From contig NZ_CP069513.1 in assembly GCF_016889425.1 (NCBI RefSeq), positions 1,736,001-1,800,000 of the forward strand: a stretch of DNA of 64,000 nucleotides, given 5' to 3'. Position 1 is the stretch's first letter. Every line of letters starts with the position of its first letter. The DNA comes from Corynebacterium amycolatum. Lineage in GTDB: Bacteria > Actinomycetota > Actinomycetes > Mycobacteriales > Mycobacteriaceae. The notes under the pieces are model-generated. The model was not told where the DNA came from. It was given only the letters and a program-made list of their open reading frames with translations, and did no database searches. Made by a program: the position numbers and the translations under genes. This document shows, piece by piece, positions 18,332 through 26,264 of this stretch.

Positions 18332-18372
18332 AACCGCCGTCTTCTGGAAGATTCCGGGAGGCGGCGGTTTTT
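18332..18372 (+). terminator. Terminator downstream of tRNA-Pro
   Basis: AACCGCC and GGCGGTT arms with an inner TCTT/AAGA pairing are followed by TTTTT. It can serve the tRNA and, through its A-run on the other side, also rraA from the opposite direction. Confidence 0.8.
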
Positions 18373-18407
18373 GTTTGCGGTTATTGCTTTACGGTTTCGT
18401 TTGCCGT

Positions 18408-18881
18408 CTAGCGCACGACAATACCGTCGGAGTCAGCGTAGAGCGTCTCGCCCGGAACGAAGTCAATGCCGCCGAAGGAGACAACGACGTCGCGCTCGCC
18501 CTCGCCGGTCTTGGTGGACTTGCGCGGGTTGGTGCCGAGCGCCTTGCACCCGAAGTCCATCTCACCAATCAGCTTGGAGTCGCGGATCGCGCCGTTGACG
18601 ACCACACCAGCCCAGCCATTGTCCTTGCCGAGCCCCGCAATAACGTCACCGACCAGCGCCGTGTGGACTGAAGCGTCACCGTCGATGACAAGCACGCCGC
18701 CCTCAGACGGCTCGGAGAGGACCTTCTTCAGTAGCGCGTTGTCCTGGAAGCACTTGACCGTGGAGATCTTGCCGCAGAACTCCACGCGACCGCCGAGGTT
18801 GCGCATCTGGGTATCGCAGGAACGCACGTCCGGGCCGATCTCGTCAACCAGGTCAGCAGTGGGGATGAATTCGATTGCCAT
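18408..18881 (-). CDS. rraA: RraA-like protein (RNase E inhibitor / HMG aldolase family)
   Basis: The 157-residue protein matches the RraA fold: [14 protein letters not shown] at the N terminus, [42 protein letters not shown], and [14 protein letters not shown] with the conserved G-x-I-R-D motif. Members either bind RNase E and inhibit it or act as 4-hydroxy-4-methyl-2-oxoglutarate/oxaloacetate aldolases; both Arg and Asp of the aldolase site are present, so either activity is possible. AAGGA stands about 11 bases before the ATG. It is divergent from secA2, with 217 bp between the starts. Confidence 0.88.
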   Translation of the reverse strand: MAIEFIPTADLVDEIGPDVRSCDTQMRNLGGRVEFCGKISTVKCFQDNALLKKVLSEPSEGGVLVIDGDASVHTALVGDVIAGLGKDNGWAGVVVNGAIRDSKLIGEMDFGCKALGTNPRKSTKTGEGERDVVVSFGGIDFVPGETLYADSDGIVVR

Positions 18882-18908
18882 AGGGATTCAAGTCCTTCCG
18901 AAAAATGA

Positions 18909-18950
18909 TTACAAGAAAATACTTGCAAGAAAGTGCTCGCAACAAGTGTT
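18909..18950. repeat. 14-bp degenerate tandem repeat, three units
   Basis: Units at 18909, 18923 and 18937 read TTACAAGAAAATAC, TTGCAAGAAAGTGC and TCGCAACAAGTGTT. They lie in the rraA-secA2 divergent region, close upstream of rraA, and could be regulator half-sites. Confidence 0.5.
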
Positions 18951-19098
18951 AACTCCATTGTTTCAAACTCAAGATGTGACTAAAGACATATGGTGCAAAT
19001 TCGCTGGCAGCGATTGGTACTCCGAAGGCCGGTCCAGATTGATTACTCTGGTGAGTCAGAACGCGCCGACAACCACACGTGCGCAGGAAGGGTAGAAG

Positions 19099-21378
19099 AT
19101 GGCTGGGTTTAATTGGTTTTGGAAGGCTCTTAGCGGCAAGCAAGGGCGCAACCAAAAACGCAGCGTAGGGCTGGTGTCGCGCGCCGCTGAGCTCGAGCCA
19201 CAGGCACAGGCGCTTTCCGACGCCGACCTCGCCGACTTCGCCCGCCAACACGCCACCGATGCACCGGAGCTTTTGGCCGCGCTCCGCGAAGTCTCCCAAC
19301 GCACCCTATCCATGCGCCCCTTCGATGTGCAGCTGCAAGGCGCGCTGGCGCTCATGGAGGGAGACGTTATCCAGATGGCCACCGGTGAGGGCAAGACTCT
19401 TTCCGGCGCCCTGGCTGCAGCCGGGTTCGCGCTGCGTGGCCACCGCGTGCATTCCGTGACTGTCAACGACTACCTCGCAGGCCGCGACGCGCAGTGGATG
19501 CAACCACTGTTCGGGTTCCTTGGACTCTCTGTAGCGGCTATTTCGCCGCAGGATGGTCCGGGGGAGCGTCGTAAAGCATATGCGGCAGACATCGTCTACG
19601 CCGCCGTCAACGAACTCGGCTTCGACGTCCTGCGCGACCGCTGCGCGCCGACCATTGAAGACCGCGTGCAGTCGCCAGCTGCCGTCGCCATCATCGACGA
19701 GGCCGACTCAGTGTTGGTCGATGAAGCGCTAGTCCCGCTCGTGCTTGCCGGCAATGAACCGGGCACCGCACCGACCGGACAGATCACCGACGTGGTGCGC
19801 CGCCTGCAGCTCGGCGACGACTACACCGTCGACGAAGGTCGCCGCAACGTCTTCCTCACCGATACCGGCGCCGCACGCGTCGAGCGTCTGCTTGGCATCA
19901 GCTCGCTGTACGACGCCGAACACGTCGGCACCACCCTGGTTCAGGTCAACGTTGCACTGCACGCCCACGAGTTGCTGCAGCGCGATGTCGACTACATCGT
20001 GCGCGACGGCAAGGTACAGCTCATCGACGCCTCGCGTGGCCGCGTGGCGGAGCTTCAGCGTTGGCCGGACGGTCTGCAAGCGGCGGTAGAGGCCAAGGAG
20101 GGCCTGCAAGTCTCTGAGGGAGGCCGCATCTTGGATTCCATGACCATCCAACAACTCGTCGGCCGCTACGACATCACCTGCGGTATGACCGGCACCGCCA
20201 CCTCCGCGGGCGACCAGTTCCGCGAGTTCTATGGACTCCACGTCTCTGTCATTGAACCCAACGTCCCATGCATCCGCGACGACGAGCCCGACCGCATCTA
20301 CGCCACCACCGACGACGCGTTCGCCGCGCTTATCGACGAGGTCGTGGAACTCAATGGCACCGGTCGGCCAATCCTCGTAGGCACCCGTGACGTGGCTGAA
20401 TCGGAACGACTAGCCGATGCGCTAGTCCTGCGCGGCATCGAATCCTCGGTACTGAACGCGAAAAATGACGAGCTGGAGGCCCAAGTCATCGCGGGTGCTG
20501 GCGATATTGGCCGCGTCACGGTCTCCACCCAGATGGCCGGCCGCGGTACCGACATCCGCCTCGGAGGGGCAGACGAATCCAACCGCGATGCCGTAGTCGA
20601 ACGCGGTGGCCTATGCGTCATTGGTCTGGGTAAGCACCGCACTGACCGACTAGATAACCAGTTGCGTGGCCGCGCCGGGCGCCAGGGCGATCCGGGCTCG
20701 TCGGTGTTCTTTGTCTCCCTGGATGACCCAGTGATTTCCGAAGGTGCTGCCGGCGAAACACTGAGCGTGCTGCCTGAAGACGACGGTCGCGTCCGCGATA
20801 AGCGGGCATACCAGTTCATCGACCGAGCACAGCGAGTGACAGAGGCGACCATGCTGTCCATTCATGCGACGACGTGGAAGTACAACAAGCTCATCGGCGA
20901 CCAGCGCGAGATTCTGGATGAGCGCCGGGAGAAACTGCTGACTACGAATGCTGCCTGGGAAGAACTGTCCAAGCTGGCATCGGCGCGGGCGAAGGAAGTG
21001 GAAGCCGCAGTCGGGCGCGAAGTCGCCGAGGACGCTGCCCGGGAAATTATGCTGAGCCACCTGGATCGCGGGTGGTCGGATCACCTGGCGGACCTGGATG
21101 ACCTGCGGGAGTCGATTCACCTGCGCGCGCTGGCTAAGGAAAGCCCCATTGCTGAGTTCCACCGCGCTGCCATCGGTGCCTTTAAAAACCTGGTCAACAA
21201 TGCCGTCACCGACTCAGTGCAGACCTTCCAGGAGGTCGAAATCGATAGCGATGGCGCGCATTTGGAGGACACGGGACTTGCCCGCCCGAGCTCGACGTGG
21301 ACGTACATGGTCAACGACAACCCATTGAGCAATGGTGGTGGCTCGGTAGTCGGTTCAATTGCAGCGATGTTTAGGTAA
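19099..21378 (+). CDS. secA2: Accessory preprotein translocase ATPase SecA2
   Basis: This 759-residue protein is shorter than housekeeping SecA and lacks the C-terminal zinc-binding tail. Motor motifs are present: MATGEGKT (93-100), VTVNDYLAGRDAQWM, IIDEADSVLVDEA, TGTATSAGDQF, and VSTQMAGRGTDIRLGG with QLRGRAGRQGDPG. Position next to odhI/garA and length fit actinobacterial SecA2, which exports a small set of proteins alongside SecA1. GGAAGGG lies eight to fourteen bases before the ATG. It is the first gene of the secA2-odhI-merR block conserved with M. tuberculosis Rv1821-Rv1830. Confidence 0.94.
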   Translation: MAGFNWFWKALSGKQGRNQKRSVGLVSRAAELEPQAQALSDADLADFARQHATDAPELLAALREVSQRTLSMRPFDVQLQGALALMEGDVIQMATGEGKTLSGALAAAGFALRGHRVHSVTVNDYLAGRDAQWMQPLFGFLGLSVAAISPQDGPGERRKAYAADIVYAAVNELGFDVLRDRCAPTIEDRVQSPAAVAIIDEADSVLVDEALVPLVLAGNEPGTAPTGQITDVVRRLQLGDDYTVDEGRRNVFLTDTGAARVERLLGISSLYDAEHVGTTLVQVNVALHAHELLQRDVDYIVRDGKVQLIDASRGRVAELQRWPDGLQAAVEAKEGLQVSEGGRILDSMTIQQLVGRYDITCGMTGTATSAGDQFREFYGLHVSVIEPNVPCIRDDEPDRIYATTDDAFAALIDEVVELNGTGRPILVGTRDVAESERLADALVLRGIESSVLNAKNDELEAQVIAGAGDIGRVTVSTQMAGRGTDIRLGGADESNRDAVVERGGLCVIGLGKHRTDRLDNQLRGRAGRQGDPGSSVFFVSLDDPVISEGAAGETLSVLPEDDGRVRDKRAYQFIDRAQRVTEATMLSIHATTWKYNKLIGDQREILDERREKLLTTNAAWEELSKLASARAKEVEAAVGREVAEDAAREIMLSHLDRGWSDHLADLDDLRESIHLRALAKESPIAEFHRAAIGAFKNLVNNAVTDSVQTFQEVEIDSDGAHLEDTGLARPSSTWTYMVNDNPLSNGGGSVVGSIAAMFR

Positions 21379-21503
21379 GCCGTAACCACAGGTTTGGTAA
21401 CAATTTGAAATTATTTCTCAGGTGACCGGCCTAGGTACACCCACGGAGAAAGCTCTCCGATGTCGGTATTTACGCATATCAATCATGTTGTACATACCCT
21501 GTA

Positions 21504-21519
21504 GGTGAGCTGTGTCACA
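21504..21519. promoter_or_regulatory. GlxR/CRP-type binding site upstream of odhI
   Basis: GGTGA-GCTGTG-TCACA matches the CRP/GlxR consensus TGTGA-N6-TCACA at all but one defined position. It lies about 100 bp before the odhI start, inside a larger inverted repeat with arms CATGTTGT (21484-21491) and ACAACATG (21517-21524). Binding by GlxR is inferred from the motif. Confidence 0.55.
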
Positions 21520-21616
21520 ACATGGTTGGGATTAGATAACAACACGAAAGCGGTTGGGGCGCTATTATCTAAAAAGTAACGAGTAAATCGCCCAAGGTTA
21601 TCCCGGAGGGAAAGAT

Positions 21617-22042
21617 ATGACTAGCAATAGCGGCCAGCCAGAGGCATCGGTCGAGACCACCTCGGTCTTCCGTGCAGATTTGCTGAAGGAGATGGAGTCC
21701 AGCTCTAACACGGACTCCACGGTCTCCGGTGTTGAAGGACTTCCGGCAGGCTCGGCACTCTTGGTCGTCAAGCGGGGGCCAAACGCGGGTTCGCGTTTCC
21801 TGCTCGATCAGGCAGTCACCACCGCTGGTCGTCACCCGGAAAGCGACATTTTCCTCGATGATGTGACTGTTTCCCGTCGCCACGCAGAGTTCCGCAAGAA
21901 CGGTGACTCCTACGAGGTTGTCGACGTGGGATCGCTGAACGGCACCTACGTTAACCGCGAACCGAAGAACTCCGCGGTTCTGGCTAATGGTGACGAGGTC
22001 CAGGTCGGTAAGTTCCGCCTCGTATTCCTTATCGGTAACTAA
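21617..22042 (+). CDS. odhI: FHA-domain inhibitor of 2-oxoglutarate dehydrogenase
   Basis: The 141-residue protein has the ETTSVFR segment with Thr14 and Thr15, the residues phosphorylated by PknG and other kinases in C. glutamicum OdhI (GarA in mycobacteria). The FHA domain covers about 45-140 with Arg72 (TAGRHPESDI), Ser86 and Arg87 (TVSRRHAEF) and Asn108 (GSLNGTYVN). Unphosphorylated OdhI binds OdhA and slows 2-oxoglutarate oxidation, shifting carbon to glutamate. CCGGAGGGAAAG precedes the ATG. The upstream region carries a GlxR-like site and a hairpin (CGGAGA/TCTCCG at 21444-21459). Confidence 0.97.
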   Translation: MTSNSGQPEASVETTSVFRADLLKEMESSSNTDSTVSGVEGLPAGSALLVVKRGPNAGSRFLLDQAVTTAGRHPESDIFLDDVTVSRRHAEFRKNGDSYEVVDVGSLNGTYVNREPKNSAVLANGDEVQVGKFRLVFLIGN

Positions 22043-22113
22043 TTCGACATCGGTTAGTGTCGACGTCTGTCGGCATTAACCCCCTTATTTTTGTAAAGGC
22101 TCGGAAAATACCA

Positions 22114-22872
22114 GTGGCAGCAGTACACAAATCAGCGGTTTCGCAGCCGGCTTCGTCAGAAAGCACTGCGAAGCAAGCACGCTCGGTGGGCAAGAAGAAG
22201 ACCATCGGTGCCGTGCTGAAGGAAGTCAAGGTTGAGTTCCCTGATGTAACGCTGTCCAAAATTCGTTTTCTCGAGTCGGAAGGGCTGCTGTGCCCGTCGC
22301 GAAGTTCCTCGGGCTATCGTCGCTACAGCCAGGCGGACATTGACCGCCTGCGCTACATTCTGACCGTTCAGCGCGATAACTACTTGCCGCTGAAGGTTAT
22401 TAAAGAGCAGCTCGACGAAATTGATGCGGGCAACGCTGGCGGCGACGGTCTGGCTTCGGTTACTCCACTGGTGACGGCGGATCAGTTCCGCGAAGCTGCA
22501 GTGGTCTCACTGACCCAGGCGGAGCTGGCAGAGCGCACCGGCGCTAGCGAGAAGTTCATCACTGAGCTGGTTCGCGTCGGGCTGATTACTCCGGACACGC
22601 TGAACATGTTCGACGGCGATGACCTGCTCATCACTGAGACTGCAGTCAAGCTGGCTGAGTTCGGTCTGGATGCCCGCCACCTCAAAACTGTGCGTACCGC
22701 TGCGACCCGTGAGGCTGATTTGGTGTCGCTGGCAGCTAGTCCGCTGAGTAAGTCGCGCGCGGCTAGCGGCAAGCAGAAGGCTGTGGAAATGGGCCGTGAG
22801 ATGACCGCGCTGATGGTCACGCTGCACGGCACTTTGGTCAAGCGCCAGGTCAACAAAGATCTGGGGAAGTAG
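22114..22872 (+). CDS. MerR family transcriptional regulator (Rv1828 type)
   Basis: A GTG at 22114 gives 252 residues, close to the mycobacterial homologue; an in-frame GTG at 22057 would add 19 residues and neither has a strong ribosome binding site. The winged-helix MerR DNA-binding region is TIGAVLKEVKVEFPDVTLSK to IRFLESEGLLCPSRSSSGYRRY (about 35-75), followed by the dimer helix YLPLKVIKEQLDEI. The C-terminal half contains LTQAELAERTGASEKFITEL, which resembles a second helix-turn-helix or effector module. It follows odhI by 71 bp and precedes the bifunctional nuclease gene. Target genes are unknown. Confidence 0.85.
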   Translation: MAAVHKSAVSQPASSESTAKQARSVGKKKTIGAVLKEVKVEFPDVTLSKIRFLESEGLLCPSRSSSGYRRYSQADIDRLRYILTVQRDNYLPLKVIKEQLDEIDAGNAGGDGLASVTPLVTADQFREAAVVSLTQAELAERTGASEKFITELVRVGLITPDTLNMFDGDDLLITETAVKLAEFGLDARHLKTVRTAATREADLVSLAASPLSKSRAASGKQKAVEMGREMTALMVTLHGTLVKRQVNKDLGK

Positions 22873-22917
22873 TCAGTAGTCCCGCGTAAATAGCGGCTCG
22901 CTACAATTATCGCTGTT

Positions 22918-23517
22918 ATGGACGAAAAACTCGTAGAAGTCAAGTTTCTAGACTGGATGGCTCATCCTCCTGAGGACGATCCGGTGCTGCTCCTGCATGC
23001 CGAAGAGACTAACCGGATTATCCCGATTTGGATTGATTTGGCGACGGCGACGGAGTACTCCGCCCGCGAGACTGGCGCTACGCAGCGTCGCCCGGGCATG
23101 CATGACGTCTTTGTCGACACACTGGACATGGTGGGGCAGAGCGCCCTACGCGGCCAGATTACGGGCGTCCATGAGGGCGTTTTCATCGCCAACCTGGTGC
23201 TCGAAGGTGGCGCAGAGATTGATATGCGCCCCTCCGACCTAATCCTTATCGCCAGCGAGCTTGAGGTGCCGCTATATGTTGCACGCGATGTGCTCGATGC
23301 CACGTCGGTGTCGGCGCGTCTTGTCGCTACCAATGGCGGTTCGCTTACCGACGACACGGAGACCGACTCTGTCGAGGCATCGGTGTCGGAGTTTGCTGAA
23401 TTCCTCGACAGTATTGATGCTGACTACTTTGCCGAGCCGCGTGGTGATGCGGAGGGTAGGAAGTCCGATGGTGAAGCCGACGGTGGCGCCGACTCGGCTT
23501 CCGATAGCGACCGTTAG
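22918..23517 (+). CDS. Bifunctional nuclease family (DUF151) protein
   Basis: The 199-residue protein has the DUF151 core: DPVLLLHAEETNRIIPIWID, RPGMHDVFVDTLDMVG, GVFIANLVLEGGAEIDMRPSDLI and VPLYVARDVLD. Plant and bacterial members show combined DNase/RNase activity; the M. tuberculosis homologue is Rv1829. The C-terminal 60 residues are acidic and Ser/Asp-rich, probably disordered. TACAAT (22902-22907) lies ten bases before the ATG and no Shine-Dalgarno sequence is present, so a very short or absent leader is likely. The gene sits between two merR genes, an arrangement conserved in the order. Confidence 0.88.
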   Translation: MDEKLVEVKFLDWMAHPPEDDPVLLLHAEETNRIIPIWIDLATATEYSARETGATQRRPGMHDVFVDTLDMVGQSALRGQITGVHEGVFIANLVLEGGAEIDMRPSDLILIASELEVPLYVARDVLDATSVSARLVATNGGSLTDDTETDSVEASVSEFAEFLDSIDADYFAEPRGDAEGRKSDGEADGGADSASDSDR

Positions 23518-23632
23518 CAGTGTGACTGGAGTGAACAGCTGACAACTTTTGATGTAGTTGTGGCGCGTATTTCCTCCGGCACGTCGCTGAATGCCCCCAT
23601 AAAAGGGGTAACTTTTCTTAAGTTATAGTTTC

Positions 23633-23651
23633 ACCCCTTCCTGGGGTTTTT
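23633..23651 (+). terminator. Intrinsic terminator after the bifunctional nuclease gene
   Basis: ACCCC-TTCCT-GGGGT followed by TTTT forms a compact hairpin. A second small hairpin, CCCC-ATAAAA-GGGG, lies at 23595-23608 just upstream. Confidence 0.75.
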
Positions 23652-23692
23652 CTCCCGGGTTGTGCTTGAGCTGGGGAAACTGGGACTCTAAA

Positions 23693-23777
23693 CTCTAAAC
23701 CTTAACTTTAGGTTTAGAGATTCGGCGTGTCGTCCTGTGATGTATTGACAGCCGATTAACCTTGGCGAAAGATAAAT
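23693..23777 (+). promoter_or_regulatory. Inverted repeat and long-spacer promoter of the second merR gene
   Basis: CTCTAAACCT (23693-23702) and AGGTTTAGAG (23710-23719) are perfect 10-bp arms around TAACTTT. TTGACA follows at 23745-23750, and GATAAA at 23771-23776 leaves a 20-bp spacer, the unusual spacing typical of MerR-controlled promoters. The palindrome is a candidate operator; whether this regulator controls itself is not known. Confidence 0.5.
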
Positions 23778-23809
23778 AACGGCAGTGAAACTACCTCGGG
23801 AGAATTTAT

Positions 23810-24409
23810 ATGGTCGACGACAACAGCGGTTCGCTCTTTGGCGACAATGAGCTCCGTGCGTCGGATTCGCAAGAGCCACGCGCGGTCCAGGAATCCCTGT
23901 TCGACATGGGGCCGGACGAGCAGGTTGGCTACCGCGTTCCCATCGCATGTCAGGTAGCGGGCATTTCTTACCGTCAGCTGGACTACTGGGCGCGCACCAA
24001 GCTGGTGGAGCCTTCGATTCGTACCGCCAAGGGCTCGGGCACCCAGCGTCTGTACTCCTTCCGTGACATCCTCGTTTTGAAGATTGTCCGCGGTCTGCTG
24101 GACACCGGTATTTCCCTGCAGAACATCCGTCTGGCTGTCGACCGCCTGCGCGACCTCGGGGTCGATGACCTAGCTACCATCACGCTGGTTTCCGACGGTC
24201 GCACCGTCTACCAGTGTCGCTCTAACGAAGAGGTCATCGACCTGCTCAACGGTGGCCAGGGAGTGTTCGGCATTGCTGTCCCGGGCATTATGAAGGAACT
24301 GACTGGCACCATCGCCTCCTTCCCATCTGAGCGTATCGACGGTACTCAGGAGAACCCAGGTACTGGCATCGACGAGCTGGCTGAGCGCCGTCGCCGCCGC
24401 ATCTCTTAA
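23810..24409 (+). CDS. MerR family transcriptional regulator (Rv1830 type)
   Basis: The 199-residue protein has a MerR-like DNA-binding domain at about residues 42-110: GYRVPIACQVAGISYRQLDY, ARTKLVEPSIRTAKGSGTQR, and LYSFRDILVLKIVRGLLDTGISLQNIR. The C-terminal part carries DLATITLVSDGRTVYQCRSN and EEVIDLLNGGQGVFGIAVPG, a conserved effector region of unknown ligand. ATG 23810 is preceded by CGGGAG. The gene has its own promoter and ends at a strong convergent terminator. Confidence 0.88.
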   Translation: MVDDNSGSLFGDNELRASDSQEPRAVQESLFDMGPDEQVGYRVPIACQVAGISYRQLDYWARTKLVEPSIRTAKGSGTQRLYSFRDILVLKIVRGLLDTGISLQNIRLAVDRLRDLGVDDLATITLVSDGRTVYQCRSNEEVIDLLNGGQGVFGIAVPGIMKELTGTIASFPSERIDGTQENPGTGIDELAERRRRRIS

Positions 24410-24481
24410 CAGCCAACGACACGGCTAGATAGCGGCGTTGCAGCTACGGCCGCCGCTCAAAGAAGCGAAACAAACTAAACG

Positions 24482-24548
24482 AAAACCGCCTTCCACAACT
24501 GGTTCCGTTTTCCTCTCCCGAGGTTGGAACAGATGGAGGCGGTTTTTT
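24482..24548. terminator. Bidirectional terminator between merR and the VWA protein gene
   Basis: AAAACCGCCT (24482-24491) pairs with AGGCGGTTTT (from 24537), with an inner GTTCC/GGAAC pairing, and is bounded by A and T runs on both sides. It separates convergent genes. Confidence 0.75.
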
Positions 24549-24553
24549 GCTGG

Positions 24554-26167
24554 TTACTCGGTACCGATTGCCGCAGCCAACTGAGAGGCCAGGCCGTCGC
24601 CGTAGTCAGCGGCAATGCGCAGAGAACCAGTGGTCATATTCGCCACTTCCTGCAGTTCAGGGATGGAGCTGTCCCCATCGGGAAGCACGATGACCTCAAT
24701 CGTTACCGGGCGGTCCGGGCTAATGAGTTCCTTGATTCGCTCGACGGACTCGGCGGCATCGGCGCCGGAGGCATCGCGCCCCGAGGTGAGCACGACGAGC
24801 CGGTTCGGTTTGTCAGGGGAGTAGGTGTCGCGGGCGGCCTGGTAGGCATCGATAAGCGCTGACCAGAACTGTGCCTCACCACCGGCCGGAAGTTCAGCCA
24901 GCGAACCCTTTACGGCATCTGCGCCATTGTTGGCCTCGTCATCGGGGGCGGGCAGTTCCGCGAGACGGTTCACCTCAGGGGCGAATGTCCACAGGCCGTA
25001 ACGGCCGCCAGGTGCCGCATCGATAGCGCCGGTCAGGGCTGCAGACAGCGCCCCGACATCGACGCCCTCGGAGGTGTCAGCAAGCAGGAGTGCCGAACCC
25101 ACCGTAGTTGCGGGCTGTTGCGCGTCCGGCTGCTCCAGTGCTGGCGGCAGCGCAAAAGAATCCGTCTGAATCTGCGAGAGCACCCCAAAGTTCTCCGCTA
25201 CTTCAGGGCCGAAAGTGCTCTCAGCAGCTTCGCCGTCGGCGCCGTGATCTGCTGCGAAGTTCCGGAAGTCCTCGGCCGCGCGAGCCGTGTTCTCGTCGAT
25301 CTTGCCGCCGGAGCCAAAGGTGACAACTGGCGCGTGTAACTGGGGTGCATCCGCAGGGGAGACCAGCTTCAGCCCCTCGCCGGCCATCTGCAGCATGGGC
25401 TGGGTTGCGGCCACACCGTCGAAGTCGGCGACATTCTGGCCGAGCATGGTCAGCAGAGTATTGGAGGTGTAGACCTCACCCAAGTCCGCGCGTTCGCGAG
25501 CGACATCCGGGCCGCCGCCAAGTCGAGCACTGATCACGGCAGACAGTGCAGCATCGGAGCCACCGGGGGCGGCCACGCGCAATCCCGCAAGCTCTTCCCA
25601 GGTGGCGTTGTTCAGCTGGTCAGCACGATTGGTTGTGAAGGCCACGCCACTGGCAATCGGTGGCAACCACGTCTTGGGGTTGTTGACCTTGACCTTGTCT
25701 GAATTCTTCGCTTGATCCACGAAGGAGATATCGGCGGGAATCCAGACTCCCGGCGTCATAATTCCGGCGCTGGCCTCGTCAGCTGCAGAATCATCCGCAG
25801 CGGGGTCCTCCGGAGCCCCCTCACCAGCTTCAGCACCGTCAGAATCAGCCAAGGCGTTCACAACCTCCTGCGAGCCGGCCACAGTAATCTGTGGCCGCAC
25901 GCAGAAGTCCCTCACCACGGGATTTGACTCGCCATAGTCCTGCACGAGTTTCTGTGCCGAGCCCACCGCAGCAGGGTCAGCGGTCACCACCAGTGTCAGG
26001 TCACCCTTGGTACACCGTGCACGGTCCGCATCAATCGACGAATCGTTGCTCTTGCGCAGATTAACCCAGGCAAAAACCGCAGCCACCAGAACAATGACGA
26101 CCAAGACGGCAATAAAAGGCCCCTTAGCCACTCGATAGTTGTTCTCACCCGAGGCGTGTCGTCCCAT
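24554..26167 (-). CDS. Membrane-anchored solute-binding-like protein with VWA domain
   Basis: The 537-residue protein has an N-terminal transmembrane anchor (about 17-36, PFIAVLVVIVLVAAVFAW). The extracytoplasmic part first resembles a periplasmic solute-binding fold (LVQDYGESNPVVRDFCVRPQ, ADISFVDQAKNSDKVKVNNP, WEELAGLRVAAPGGSDAALS). The last 190 residues resemble a von Willebrand A domain: ALLLADTSEGVDVGALSAAL and NRLVVLTSGRDASGADA. The metal site DxSxS is changed to DTSEG, so metal binding may be weak or absent. An acidic Ala/Glu/Asp stretch lies near residues 110-135. Actinobacteria carry such fusions as surface proteins of unknown function. The gene is convergent with merR. Confidence 0.7.
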   Translation of the reverse strand: MGRHASGENNYRVAKGPFIAVLVVIVLVAAVFAWVNLRKSNDSSIDADRARCTKGDLTLVVTADPAAVGSAQKLVQDYGESNPVVRDFCVRPQITVAGSQEVVNALADSDGAEAGEGAPEDPAADDSAADEASAGIMTPGVWIPADISFVDQAKNSDKVKVNNPKTWLPPIASGVAFTTNRADQLNNATWEELAGLRVAAPGGSDAALSAVISARLGGGPDVARERADLGEVYTSNTLLTMLGQNVADFDGVAATQPMLQMAGEGLKLVSPADAPQLHAPVVTFGSGGKIDENTARAAEDFRNFAADHGADGEAAESTFGPEVAENFGVLSQIQTDSFALPPALEQPDAQQPATTVGSALLLADTSEGVDVGALSAALTGAIDAAPGGRYGLWTFAPEVNRLAELPAPDDEANNGADAVKGSLAELPAGGEAQFWSALIDAYQAARDTYSPDKPNRLVVLTSGRDASGADAAESVERIKELISPDRPVTIEVIVLPDGDSSIPELQEVANMTTGSLRIAADYGDGLASQLAAAIGTE

Positions 26168-26264
26168 GTCGTTTTAGCCCTTTCTATGCTGAGTGTGCTC
26201 GGCGCTGTCGACTCGCAGCAGACCTCGTCGTAAAGCACAAACGCGCACGTAACTCCTGCCAACT

